Assembly: GCF_017814945.1 (NCBI RefSeq)
Contig: NZ_JAGIPX010000003.1
Span: 1-64,000 of the forward strand
Length of the DNA stretch: 64,000 nucleotides
Reading direction: 5' to 3'
Source of the DNA: Paraburkholderia sp. LEh10
GTDB taxonomy: Bacteria; Pseudomonadota; Gammaproteobacteria; Burkholderiales; Burkholderiaceae
A program made the position numbers and the translations under genes. Every line of letters starts with the position of its first letter. Position 1 is the first letter of the stretch. The notes beneath the pieces are model-generated. The model saw only the letters and a program-made list of their open reading frames with translations, ran no database searches and was not told the origin of the DNA. Below, piece by piece: positions 7,470-15,668 of this stretch.

Positions 7470-10400
7470 ATGAAGATCCTCGAATACACCGGGCTCGACA
7501 CCTCACGCGTCAAGGCCAGCTACGACAAGGTGTCCGCGGCCATCGCTCGCCACGACTTCCGTGCTGCCCAAGTCAAGAAGCTCGCCAATCTGAGCCACGG
7601 CAAGTTCTACCGGGCGAAGCTGGATGACGCCGACCGGCTGTTGTTCTCGCTGGTGCGCCACGGGGACGAAGTCTGCGCACTGATGCTGGAAGTGATCGCC
7701 AATCACGCCTACGATAAGTCACGCTTCCTGCGCGGCGCGGCGATTGACGAGAGCAAAATTCCAGACATCAGCGCTGATGACGCCATCAGGGAGGCGCAAG
7801 CTCTACGCTACCTTCATCCCGAACGTACCGGAATTCACCTGCTCGACAAACCGATCTCGTTTGATGACACGCAGGAGACCATTTACCGACAGCCACCTCC
7901 GTTGGTTGTCGTCGGTAGCGCTGGCAGTGGCAAGACCGCACTGACGCTTGAAAAGCTCAAGCATGCCGAAGGTGAGGTCCTCTACGTCACTCACTCCGCC
8001 TTCCTGGCGCAGAGCGCCCGCGACCTTTACTACTCCAACGGTTTCGAGCATGGCGGTCAGGATGCCGTATTTCTGTCCTACCGGGAGTTTGTCGAGTCGA
8101 TCCGCGTTCCGGCAGGACGCGAGGCTAGCTGGCGCGACTTTGCGGGCTGGTACTCCCGTATACGGCAGAACTTCAAGGATGTCGAAGCCCACCAGGCTTT
8201 CGAGGAGATTCGCGGCGTGATTGCTGCCGGGTCGGGCGGTGTCCTGTCGCGCGACGAGTATCAAGCACTGGGGGTGCGTCAATCGATCTTTCCCGTAGAA
8301 CGGCGCGACCAACTCTACAATCTGTTTGAGAAGTATAGCGCCTGGCTGGCCGAGGCAAAGCTCTACGACCTGAATCTTGTCGCACACGACTGGCAAGCGC
8401 TGGCTGCGCCGCGCTACGACTTCGTGGTTATTGACGAGGTGCAGGACATCACCACCGTGCAACTCGCGCTCGTGCTGAAAACCCTGAAGAAGCCTGGCCA
8501 TTTCATGCTCTGCGGGGATTCCAACCAGATTGTCCATCCCAATTTCTTTTCCTGGAGCCAAGTCAAGAGCCTGTTCTGGAAGGACCCTAAACTGGCCGAG
8601 CGACAGGAATTGCGCGTGCTTGAGGCCAACTTTCGCAACGGCCTGGAGGCCACTCGCGTCGCCAATCAGTTGCTCAAGATCAAGCAGCGGCGCTTCGGTT
8701 CCATCGACCGCGAGAGCAACTTCCTGGTCCAGGCCGTCGGCGGCGAGACCGGCCAGGTTACGCTGATACCCGACAAGGACGCCACCAAGCGCGAACTGGA
8801 CCAGAAGATTCGCCAATCCACACAGTTCGCCGTCCTGGTAATGCGCGATGAGGACAAGGCCGACGCTCGCAAGCACTTTGCCACGCCGCTATTGTTCTCG
8901 ATCCACGAAGCCAAGGGTCTCGAATACGAGAATATCGTGCTCTACCGCTTCATCTCGGATCACCGCGGCGAGTTCAACGATATCGTCGAGGGCGTCGCCA
9001 AGGCCGATCTGGCGGTCGAGACACTGGATTACAAACGCGCCAAAGACAAGAGTGATAAGTCGCTCGAAGTCTACAAGTTCTTCGTCAATGCCCTGTATGT
9101 AGCGCTGACGCGCGCCATCAAGAACATCTACATGATCGAGTCGGACACAGGGCATGAGTTGTTCGGGTTGCTGGATCTCGTCGTCGGCCAGACCAAGATC
9201 GAGGGCAAACAATCCACGCTCGAAGACTGGCAGAAGGAAGCACGCAAACTCGAACTTCAGGGCAAGCAGGAGCAGGCGGACGCCATCCGCCGCACCATCT
9301 TGAAGCAGGTTCCGGTGCCTTGGCCGGTGTTCGATGATGCCAAGGTCAGGAACCTGCTGATCAAGGTCTTCCGCGAGCAGTCTCCGGGCAACAAGGGCAA
9401 GCAGCAACTCTTTGACTATGCCACCTGTTTCGACGAACCGCAGCTCGCCAAGTGGCTGGCAGTTGAGGCGAAATTCGAGCAGGCACGGTCCTTTGATCAG
9501 CAGCGCGCGGTATTCGGCCGCAAGAGCTACGTCCCTTACTTCGCCAACCACTTCAAGGACATCCTCAGGCAGTGTGACCTGCATGGCGTCGATCATCGCC
9601 TGCCAATGAACCAGACGCCACTGATGGCCGCAGCTGCTGCGGGAAATGTGGCGCTGGTAGAAGCCCTGCTGGAGCGCGGTGCCGACCGCGATGCCGTCGA
9701 TCACTATGGTCACAATGCACTGCACTGGGCTCTGCGGCAGGCATTTGGCGATACAAAGTTCGCTGCTGGCCCGCTGGCGGCAATCTATGAATGCTTGGCT
9801 CCGCCCTGCATTGATGTCAGAGCGGGTGATCGCTTGGTCCGCATCGACCGGCATCTGTCTGAATACTTTCTGTTCCAGACCCTGTGGGTATTGTTCAAAG
9901 CCCAATTCAGCAAGATACGACGCAATGCAGACAGCGCGTTCCAGACCCAAATCATCCTCGATGCCTGGCAACACTTACCCGCTAACGTAGTGCGGCCCGA
10001 GCGCAACAAGCGCCAGCATCTTTCTGGCGTGCTGGCGAGGAACGAAATCGACAGAGACTATGCCTACAATAGATCTCTGTTTCTGCGTGTATCCACCGGA
10101 CGGTACCAGTTCAATCCCAAACTCGCTGTGCGTCGCCGCCAAGGCGAAGAAGTAAACTGGATCCCGATCTACACGGCACTCAATCTCCCGTTGATTAGCG
10201 AGTTTGCCTACAACGACGGCTGGATCAGCACCTGGGACAATATTGACAAGCTTGTGATCCTTGCCGGACTACCTGAACGAACCACACCTATCGCCGCTGA
10301 ACGCTTCGCCGAGCGGGAAGCGGCCAAAATGAGGGAGTTGGACGAACGCAGAGCCAACCAACTTGCTGCCAAAGCGCGTATTCATGCCGCCGCCGAAGGC

Positions 10401-10496
10401 ACCCAAAACAGAGCGCCACCATGGGGAACAAAGGAAGCCAAACGGCTTGAAATCGAACGTGTGAGACAAGAAATCGAAAGACGGAAGAAGAATTGA
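7470..10496 (+). CDS. RelE-like domain plus UvrD-type superfamily 1 helicase plus ankyrin repeats
   Basis: This is a 1,008-residue fusion. Residues 1-95 resemble a RelE/ParE-type fold (KFYRAKLDDADRLLFSLV, then LEVIANHAYDKSRFL). A superfamily 1 helicase follows, with Walker A GSAGSGKT at 149-156, motif II DEVQD at 322-326, motif III MLCGDSNQIVHP, a motif V-like IHEAKGLEYENIVLY near 480 and motif VI NALYVALTRA near 540. Residues about 714-760 hold ankyrin-type repeats (QTPLMAAAAAGNVALVEALL, GHNALHWAL). The tail is highly charged and probably coiled. UvrD-like proteins with RelE-like heads are found in mobile elements and some act in defence. The domain order suggests an ATP-driven RNA or DNA effector with an ankyrin partner-binding tail. 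No partner gene is adjacent. Confidence 0.85.
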   Translation: MKILEYTGLDTSRVKASYDKVSAAIARHDFRAAQVKKLANLSHGKFYRAKLDDADRLLFSLVRHGDEVCALMLEVIANHAYDKSRFLRGAAIDESKIPDISADDAIREAQALRYLHPERTGIHLLDKPISFDDTQETIYRQPPPLVVVGSAGSGKTALTLEKLKHAEGEVLYVTHSAFLAQSARDLYYSNGFEHGGQDAVFLSYREFVESIRVPAGREASWRDFAGWYSRIRQNFKDVEAHQAFEEIRGVIAAGSGGVLSRDEYQALGVRQSIFPVERRDQLYNLFEKYSAWLAEAKLYDLNLVAHDWQALAAPRYDFVVIDEVQDITTVQLALVLKTLKKPGHFMLCGDSNQIVHPNFFSWSQVKSLFWKDPKLAERQELRVLEANFRNGLEATRVANQLLKIKQRRFGSIDRESNFLVQAVGGETGQVTLIPDKDATKRELDQKIRQSTQFAVLVMRDEDKADARKHFATPLLFSIHEAKGLEYENIVLYRFISDHRGEFNDIVEGVAKADLAVETLDYKRAKDKSDKSLEVYKFFVNALYVALTRAIKNIYMIESDTGHELFGLLDLVVGQTKIEGKQSTLEDWQKEARKLELQGKQEQADAIRRTILKQVPVPWPVFDDAKVRNLLIKVFREQSPGNKGKQQLFDYATCFDEPQLAKWLAVEAKFEQARSFDQQRAVFGRKSYVPYFANHFKDILRQCDLHGVDHRLPMNQTPLMAAAAAGNVALVEALLERGADRDAVDHYGHNALHWALRQAFGDTKFAAGPLAAIYECLAPPCIDVRAGDRLVRIDRHLSEYFLFQTLWVLFKAQFSKIRRNADSAFQTQIILDAWQHLPANVVRPERNKRQHLSGVLARNEIDRDYAYNRSLFLRVSTGRYQFNPKLAVRRRQGEEVNWIPIYTALNLPLISEFAYNDGWISTWDNIDKLVILAGLPERTTPIAAERFAEREAAKMRELDERRANQLAAKARIHAAAEGTQNRAPPWGTKEAKRLEIERVRQEIERRKKN

Positions 10497-10737
10497 CATG
10501 CCGATTCTCGTTGGCCGTATAAAGCGCTTCGCAAAACGCCGTTAATCGCCGCCGGACTCGAAGAGTCGACGGCCGCTGTGCACTTGGAAGCGGTCACAGC
10601 GGCGGCGCTGTTCGGAGCGGCCGCAGTGGGTCGAAATGCGTCCGACGGACGACACACAGCTACCGTGCTCAATTGGTGCAATGCAACCGAGAACGCCGGC
10701 ATCAACCAGCAAATACGGATAGCCCTGATAACATGTG

Positions 10738-10971
10738 TTATGCGGGATCGCTAGGCGACAGCAGCCCAAGCTGCTTGGCCGTGGTGGTTGGCAAGCGCAG
10801 CAGTACCGTGCCCGCCTTTGCCCATGCACTGTCGATCATTACTACGTCGGCCAGTACGCCTTCCAGTTCGAGATAGACGACGTCGTCTTTTTCGAAAGCT
10901 TCCGTATAAAGATGCCAGGACGGCTCCCCGCCCTCGCCGTCGTGATATTTGATTGATGCCTTGGTGCTCAT
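10738..10971 (-). CDS. Small conserved-looking plasmid protein of unknown function
   Basis: The product is 77 residues. It reads as a compact beta-rich domain (ASIKYHDGEGGEPSWHLYTE, YLELEGV, then TVLLRLPTTTAKQLGLL). I recall similar short proteins in plasmid and island contexts but know no function. The frame stays open upstream through the HigA remnant. The ATG at 10971 fits the start of the conserved-looking part, and the longer frame would fuse unrelated sequence. It is not obviously part of an operon. Confidence 0.6.
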   Translation of the reverse strand: MSTKASIKYHDGEGGEPSWHLYTEAFEKDDVVYLELEGVLADVVMIDSAWAKAGTVLLRLPTTTAKQLGLLSPSDPA

Positions 10972-11190
10972 GGGATGACCTTCGCTGTGAGGGTGACGAT
11001 TGCCAGTGTAGTGCGGGCTGGGCACCCAACCGGCCGACAAGTCTGGATTATCTCGATGTGCGTGGTCTACGTTGGCTTCGCCAAGTGCGGGCGATGCGCG
11101 GAAACCACCGCCACCTGCCCGCAATTGCGCGATGGAACCACCCAGATGCGCAGCGTTAGCCGAAGAACGCAGCAGGTGCGCCGTTTCGAT

Positions 11191-11340
11191 TGAGCCCTCG
11201 TAATGCTGAACGAGGATGCTCAATATCTCCAGCCTGTCGCCTTCCGGCGTACCGGGCTCCGGGTCCTGTTCGACCAGCGCCGACACTTCCGCCAGCGCCG
11301 AACGATAGTCATCTTCAGTGTGCAGCGGTCGGATGTCCAT
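11191..11340 (-). pseudogene. higA: Truncated HigA-type antitoxin (N-terminal half)
   Basis: From the ATG at 11340 the minus strand encodes MDIRPLHTEDDYRSALAE and then EPGTPEGDRLEILSILV and QHYE. This is the typical N-terminus of HigA antitoxins that lie next to a HigB toxin. The helix-turn-helix half that should follow (DPIEAIRFRMEQ in the family) is missing, and the frame continues into low-complexity sequence. No HigB toxin is seen nearby. It is most likely a decayed toxin-antitoxin locus. Confidence 0.65.
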
Positions 11341-11464
11341 TTTTGTCCCGAGGCGTCGTATGCACCGAGTGTAGCGGCCCCAGCCACAGTCGCAAGAGAA
11401 GCGTGCTACGCCAATTGATTGTGACGACATGGGTAGGATGTCCTTCGGCCTGTGCGGCAACCGT

Positions 11465-11482
11465 GAGGTTAGTTGGTCGCGC
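11465..11482 (+). repeat. Recurring 18-bp motif, copy 4 (one mismatch)
   Basis: GAGGTTAGTTGGTCGCGC differs from the other three at one base. It lies 84 bp before the gene at 11566 and is followed by an imperfect inverted repeat (CGCCTGC ... GCAGGCG). Confidence 0.65.
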
Positions 11483-11539
11483 CTGCGTCGGCGCAGCAGG
11501 CGAAATCAACGCTTTCGAGGGTCCGGGCGGTAGGCGTAT

Positions 11540-11555
11540 CCTTGTATTAACAAGG
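11540..11555 (+). promoter_or_regulatory. Inverted repeat overlapping the ribosome site of the 11566 gene
   Basis: CCTTGT-ATTA-ACAAGG is a perfect six-base dyad whose right arm ends in the AAGGAG ribosome site ahead of the ATG at 11566. As RNA it could hide the ribosome site, and as DNA it could be a small operator. Confidence 0.5.
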
Positions 11556-11565
11556 AGAAGAAGCC

Positions 11566-12084
11566 ATGCCTGCGAACAAACTAGGCCGCTACATCACGAG
11601 TCGCACGTTTTTCGAACGCGCTAATGCAGCCGTCGCCGAGGCGGTGCGCGCGCTTGAGGCCAAGGGCATTAAGCCAGCCTACATCGTGCGTAATTCGACG
11701 CGTGAAAAGGTGCGGGCGGTGTCGGCCGAGGCTCGCGCAGGGCGAATGCTTGCCGACCGCGCTAAGCGACTGACGGCGCTCTGGAACACGCCAGACAATG
11801 CGCGCCAAGCGGATGACGCGACAGAAGCCGTTGCGCGCGCGTTGTTGCTCGCCAAGACGGTAATGCCGAGCGAGGAAACGAAGTTTCTAAACGAGATCCG
11901 CGAGCAGCTTGCGCAGGTGCGGGCGCAGCCTGCCTTGATCGAGTGGGCACAGCTGCTGATCGAGACAGACCGAACCGGCAGCGACATGTTTCGCGATCGC
12001 TCGATCATAGATGACAGTCTCTTTCACAGGCGTCTCGACGCAATTCGCGACGGGCTCGCGCAAGGAAATATGGCCCGTCGATGA
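11566..12084 (+). CDS. Hypothetical element-encoded protein
   Basis: This 172-residue, mostly helical, charged protein has no membrane segment or signal peptide. I recognise no family. It has an excellent ribosome site (AAGGAGAAGAAG) 7-14 bases before the ATG, a copy of the 18-bp motif upstream and a perfect hairpin terminator overlapping its stop codon. It is therefore a complete single-gene unit that is probably well translated. It ends convergently with the conjugation operon. Confidence 0.7.
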   Translation: MPANKLGRYITSRTFFERANAAVAEAVRALEAKGIKPAYIVRNSTREKVRAVSAEARAGRMLADRAKRLTALWNTPDNARQADDATEAVARALLLAKTVMPSEETKFLNEIREQLAQVRAQPALIEWAQLLIETDRTGSDMFRDRSIIDDSLFHRRLDAIRDGLAQGNMARR

Positions 12085-12090
12085 CGGGCC
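12072..12090. terminator. Bidirectional-looking terminator between convergent units
   Basis: GGCCCGTC, loop GAT, GACGGGCC is a perfect eight-base stem overlapping the stop of the 11566 gene. It lies just past the end of the DotA/TraY gene on the other strand. The U tract is poor on both strands. Confidence 0.55.
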
Positions 12091-12093
12091 TCG

Positions 12094-14301
12094 TTAATCA
12101 CTAGGCGGAAGCGGAGCAGGCGCGATCGGTGCGCTTGGCGTAGCAGGTTTCGGAGAACCACCACGCCCGAGCGCTCCCGTTGCAGATCCTTGCCCGTGCC
12201 TTGTACCCGCGCCAAGGATGTCCTTCGCCTTGTCGTGCATGTCCCGACCAACCGCACCCGCCATCTGTCCGCCGACCCACGCGAACACCTGATCGGGTAC
12301 AACGTGGATCAGTGAGAAGGTGCCTTGCACCAAGGTTTGACACATTCCCACATACAAAACGATGTAGCCGATGATGCTCACCAGCCCGGTTGACGAGTCG
12401 AATTGCGCGTTCGTCAATGCGACTCCGAACATCGTGTTGAGCAATGTGCCGAGCACAACCACCCCGGCCCCACCAAGAACGAAACCGAGCATCATGAAGA
12501 CCGGGCGGAACATCACGTTCAGCAGGAAGATATAGCCGTGCGTGGTGCGCTGGCCCATACCTTCGCCGTCGCCGTCAAGGTGAGCAAACGCCCACAGCGG
12601 TGCGGCAACGACGCTTTCGCCGACCACGGCATACCACGACACAATGCCACCGAACCAGATGAGGAACGGAAGCATCGGAATGTAGATCGACAGCATCGCG
12701 CCGAAGAAAAACAGTGTGACAAGGATTATCACGATGAACGGAGTGAGCGCGCTCAACAAGCCGTCGCCTGCGCCCGTCAATAGTCCAGAAACGCCGGCTG
12801 TGAACACATCGGCAATCTTTCCAGCCATGCTCTCTTTCGCCGCGCCCGCGATAGCCTTCGCGCCCGCGTAAGCGCCGAGCGCGGTCCAGCCGGTGTTGAG
12901 GATATCGTCGCCGAGGTTCTTCATGCCGATGAGCGGGTTGGTTGATCCGCCCGGCCCTTGACCGGAGTTCAGATCGGTTGCCCACTTCACCCACTGCTGC
13001 CCGCTGAAGAGCTTGCCGAGGATGCTTTTCGGGTCCGTGCCGGTGATACCCACCGACAGGGCACCTTGCGTCGTTGTAACCGATGAGTCCAACTGTAGTT
13101 GCTGGCTGTAGACGGCGCTCACCTTTCGGTATAGCTGCGGGTAAGGCAGGTTGTCGGGGCTGGTCCCGGACACTGCTGCGGCCGTCGCGTTGGCGAGACT
13201 CGTAAGCTGCGAGTTCGCTTGCGCGAAAGTCTGATACCAGGCGCCCATCATGATCCAGCCGTCGCGTTGAAGGTTCGACTGGATGACGCCAGCAAGCTGG
13301 TTGATGCCGCTTGACGAGTCTGCGAGCGCCTTCGTGATCGTGGCCTGGTATTGCAATGCGGCCTGATTGATGGTGTTCGCAGGGTCGGCCGGTTGACCCT
13401 GCCTGTCGATAGCTGACACGTAGGCTTGCGCGGCACCGGACAGCGTTGATTGCATCGCCTTGAGCGCGTTTTGGTGAGCTTCGAGCAGGTGCTTATACTC
13501 CGGGGCCGGGTCGTTCGTATAAACGGCCATGCCCATGGTGTCGTATTGCGGGATCGACTGCGGGGCCGTAATCGCAATTTCCGCCCCGCCGCAGGAAAGA
13601 CCACGCCCGTTTATCAGGACGATCTTCGATCCGGTCCCGGCCGAGATGAATTTCTCGGCTGGATCGACCGACACGCCCGTATCGTTGGGCATGTCCTCGA
13701 TGGCCGTGTTCGCGGCCTGCGCGCACAGGTTGGCTTCGAAAAGGGCCTTTGCCAACGTCGTTGCTTGCGGCGCGGCCGGCGTCGCGATCATCGAACCGCC
13801 GCTATTGAGCACGGTAACCGCCGCATCGAGCGACAGGTTCGCAATACCAACGCCGATCATTGTTCCCCAAAGCATAACGGCTTGCGCGCCGTTGTAGCCC
13901 GCAAAGATCGGAACGAGGCCAGTGAAGCCGGCCCCTGTTCGGATCATGAACCAGGGCGACGACTTTTTCTGGCCCATGAACTCGCCGTCCGCTCCCGTCG
14001 CGATTGCCGCGGTGAGGAAGTGATACCCGGCCCAAACCGCGCCGACCGCGAGCATGCATGCATTCAGCACGAGGAACAATTGCGCCATCATGCCGCCCGA
14101 GCCACTTCCAGCGAGCAGCGGGTTGTGAATGATCGGGCCGTAGACCAGTTCCAGCAGCGACATCGACTTGTCGCCGCTGCGATTCGCCGCGTTCTGGATA
14201 TCGCCGACCGAAACGCTCGCCTGTTGGGCAAATGCCGTTGCCGCGACAAGGATGAGCGATAAGGCTACAGTTGCCCGCTTGAGCATGTTGAGCTTGAGCA
14301 T
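12094..14301 (-). CDS. traY: DotA/TraY-family conjugation membrane protein
   Basis: The product is 735 residues from the ATG at 14301, with a signal-like first helix (MLKLNMLKRATVALSLILVA, cut near TAFAQ). Two early membrane segments and the WFMIRTGAGFTGLVPIFAGY stretch are characteristic of TraY/DotA. A long, weakly conserved periplasmic domain (about residues 170-480) is followed by a group of hydrophobic segments (PFIVIILVTLFFFGAMLSIY, FLIWFGGIVSWY, NVMFRPVFMMLGFVLGGAG). DotA/TraY is a polytopic inner-membrane component of IncI/Dot-type secretion systems. It is last in a seven-gene minus-strand operon. A longer in-frame start inside the next gene is not supported. The core ATPases and channel genes of the system are not in the window. 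Confidence 0.85.
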   Translation of the reverse strand: MLKLNMLKRATVALSLILVAATAFAQQASVSVGDIQNAANRSGDKSMSLLELVYGPIIHNPLLAGSGSGGMMAQLFLVLNACMLAVGAVWAGYHFLTAAIATGADGEFMGQKKSSPWFMIRTGAGFTGLVPIFAGYNGAQAVMLWGTMIGVGIANLSLDAAVTVLNSGGSMIATPAAPQATTLAKALFEANLCAQAANTAIEDMPNDTGVSVDPAEKFISAGTGSKIVLINGRGLSCGGAEIAITAPQSIPQYDTMGMAVYTNDPAPEYKHLLEAHQNALKAMQSTLSGAAQAYVSAIDRQGQPADPANTINQAALQYQATITKALADSSSGINQLAGVIQSNLQRDGWIMMGAWYQTFAQANSQLTSLANATAAAVSGTSPDNLPYPQLYRKVSAVYSQQLQLDSSVTTTQGALSVGITGTDPKSILGKLFSGQQWVKWATDLNSGQGPGGSTNPLIGMKNLGDDILNTGWTALGAYAGAKAIAGAAKESMAGKIADVFTAGVSGLLTGAGDGLLSALTPFIVIILVTLFFFGAMLSIYIPMLPFLIWFGGIVSWYAVVGESVVAAPLWAFAHLDGDGEGMGQRTTHGYIFLLNVMFRPVFMMLGFVLGGAGVVVLGTLLNTMFGVALTNAQFDSSTGLVSIIGYIVLYVGMCQTLVQGTFSLIHVVPDQVFAWVGGQMAGAVGRDMHDKAKDILGAGTRHGQGSATGALGRGGSPKPATPSAPIAPAPLPPSD

Positions 14302-14314
14302 CGACGGACTCCGG

Positions 14315-14839
14315 TTAGAAGAGACGCGGATTGAATAACCGCAGGAGCGCGCCGCGAGAGCGGAAAAAATCACCGTAGCCGCCAAGCGGTTCGTCGGGCC
14401 GAAGCGGGCCGGTCTCCAGTTGCCACAGACGGTGCTCGTACTTGACCGTGAACAGCAACGGGAGCTCGGCAGCAAAAACACTGATGAACACGACCAGGAA
14501 GTACCCGCTGACCACCCCGTAGATGAACGACAGGAGGCAGAGGTACGCAATGAAGAGGCACATACGCTTGCAATTGAGACAATGCCGCGCGATCCACTCC
14601 AGCGGTGCCGCGTCGGCCGGTCGGAGTGCAAGTGCTTCGCGATAGGTGCGCACGATCCGGGTTGTTGGCCGCTGCCGTTCGAGTTCTTTGTATTGATCGA
14701 GCACTGTCTTTGCGCCGCCGACGATCATTTCCTTGCCGGACGCAAACGCCTTGTAGATCGGATAGCCTGGGACCATGTTGTAGGCAATCCCACGTGCGAC
14801 ACGGCGGCCGATGCCGGCTTTCTTCGTTTCGTTGCTCAT
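14315..14839 (-). CDS. Conjugation-associated membrane protein, possibly TraX-like
   Basis: The product is 174 residues. A charged, cytosolic-looking N-terminus (RRVARGIAYNMVPGYPIYKA) is followed by a CLNCKRMC cysteine cluster and two hydrophobic segments (about residues 94-130), then a soluble tail. The gene sits immediately before the TraY-like gene, where IncI plasmids carry traX. The N-terminal pattern is compatible with TraX, but I am not certain of the family. It overlaps the upstream 100-residue gene by 4 bp. Confidence 0.6.
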   Translation of the reverse strand: MSNETKKAGIGRRVARGIAYNMVPGYPIYKAFASGKEMIVGGAKTVLDQYKELERQRPTTRIVRTYREALALRPADAAPLEWIARHCLNCKRMCLFIAYLCLLSFIYGVVSGYFLVVFISVFAAELPLLFTVKYEHRLWQLETGPLRPDEPLGGYGDFFRSRGALLRLFNPRLF

Positions 14840-15138
14840 CGTTGGATCTCCCGTGCCATTGCGTTTTCAACCGATTGGTATGCCTGCTTCAAGAGGAAGC
14901 ACCAGAAAAAGATGACCCACGCCACGGCTACGGCGACGCCGAGCCAACGCGTCGGATCGCCTTCGTGGCTGCGAGCCCACCAGATCGAGGCGGCTACAAA
15001 GCAATGCACGAGAAAACAAATCTGGACGACGAGGCAGGCATCCTTGAACTGCTCATGTGTGAGGCCACCACGTGCGCGGCGACGGGCCAAGACGCGCGGC
15101 GAAGCGGCGAGCACATGAAGGAAATGGTTGATGGTCAT
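14836..15138 (-). CDS. Small membrane protein in the conjugation operon
   Basis: The product is 100 residues. A basic N-terminus is followed by two hydrophobic segments (about residues 34-52, ACLVVQICFLVHCFVAASIW, and 66-84, LGVAVAVAWVIFFWCFLL) with a short charged loop between. The family is not recognised. Its stop overlaps the start of the following gene (ATGA), so it is co-translated with it and probably sits in the same inner-membrane complex. Confidence 0.6.
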   Translation of the reverse strand: MTINHFLHVLAASPRVLARRRARGGLTHEQFKDACLVVQICFLVHCFVAASIWWARSHEGDPTRWLGVAVAVAWVIFFWCFLLKQAYQSVENAMAREIQR

Positions 15139-15152
15139 ATGTGCCTCTCGCT

Positions 15153-15665
15153 TTACTGGAACAGCCGCGCTAGGCTGCCGGTAATGGTTGAAATCACGCC
15201 GTTGGACGATGGCGCAACCTGATTGAACGTGCCCGATAGCAATCCGCTCGACCCGGCCGTAGAGCCGGCCACGTTCTTTTGAATGGCGTCAATCTGCTGC
15301 TGCACCTGGGCTTGCGCTGAGGCCATTGCCTGCGCCGAGGTCTGCCGGGCCTTGTTCGCGAGCGACTGGCAGGATGCCTGCTTGATCTTGTTGAACGCCG
15401 TTGTCATCACCGAGCTATTGCCGAGGTACTGCGTCGGATAGTCGGGAAAATTTTCGAGGCAGGCCGTCTGCAACTGGTTGAGTAGCTGAAGCTGCTGAAA
15501 ATTGGTGTTGATGTTGTTCAAACGGCGTTGCTGCTCTTGAGCCTGAGCGTTCGACATTTCCGTTTGCATCGTGCAGGTAGCTTGCACGGGTTGAGCGAGC
15601 GCCGTCGCGATCAACACCGTTGCCAACGCACACCCGAAACTCTGTCTCTTTGGCTTCACAGCCAC
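15153..15665 (-). CDS. Exported glutamine-rich helical protein of the conjugation operon
   Basis: The product is 170 residues with a clear signal peptide (hydrophobic CALATVLIATALAQPVQA, cleavage near residue 29). The mature part is rich in Q, N and A and is predicted helical or coiled, with four cysteines (CTM, CLENF, CQSL) that could form periplasmic disulfides. The family is not recognised. Its place between two other exported proteins suggests a periplasmic role in the transfer apparatus. A gap of only 3 bp separates it from the upstream gene's stop. Confidence 0.65.
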   Translation of the reverse strand: MAVKPKRQSFGCALATVLIATALAQPVQATCTMQTEMSNAQAQEQQRRLNNINTNFQQLQLLNQLQTACLENFPDYPTQYLGNSSVMTTAFNKIKQASCQSLANKARQTSAQAMASAQAQVQQQIDAIQKNVAGSTAGSSGLLSGTFNQVAPSSNGVISTITGSLARLFQ

Positions 15666-15668
15666 TCC

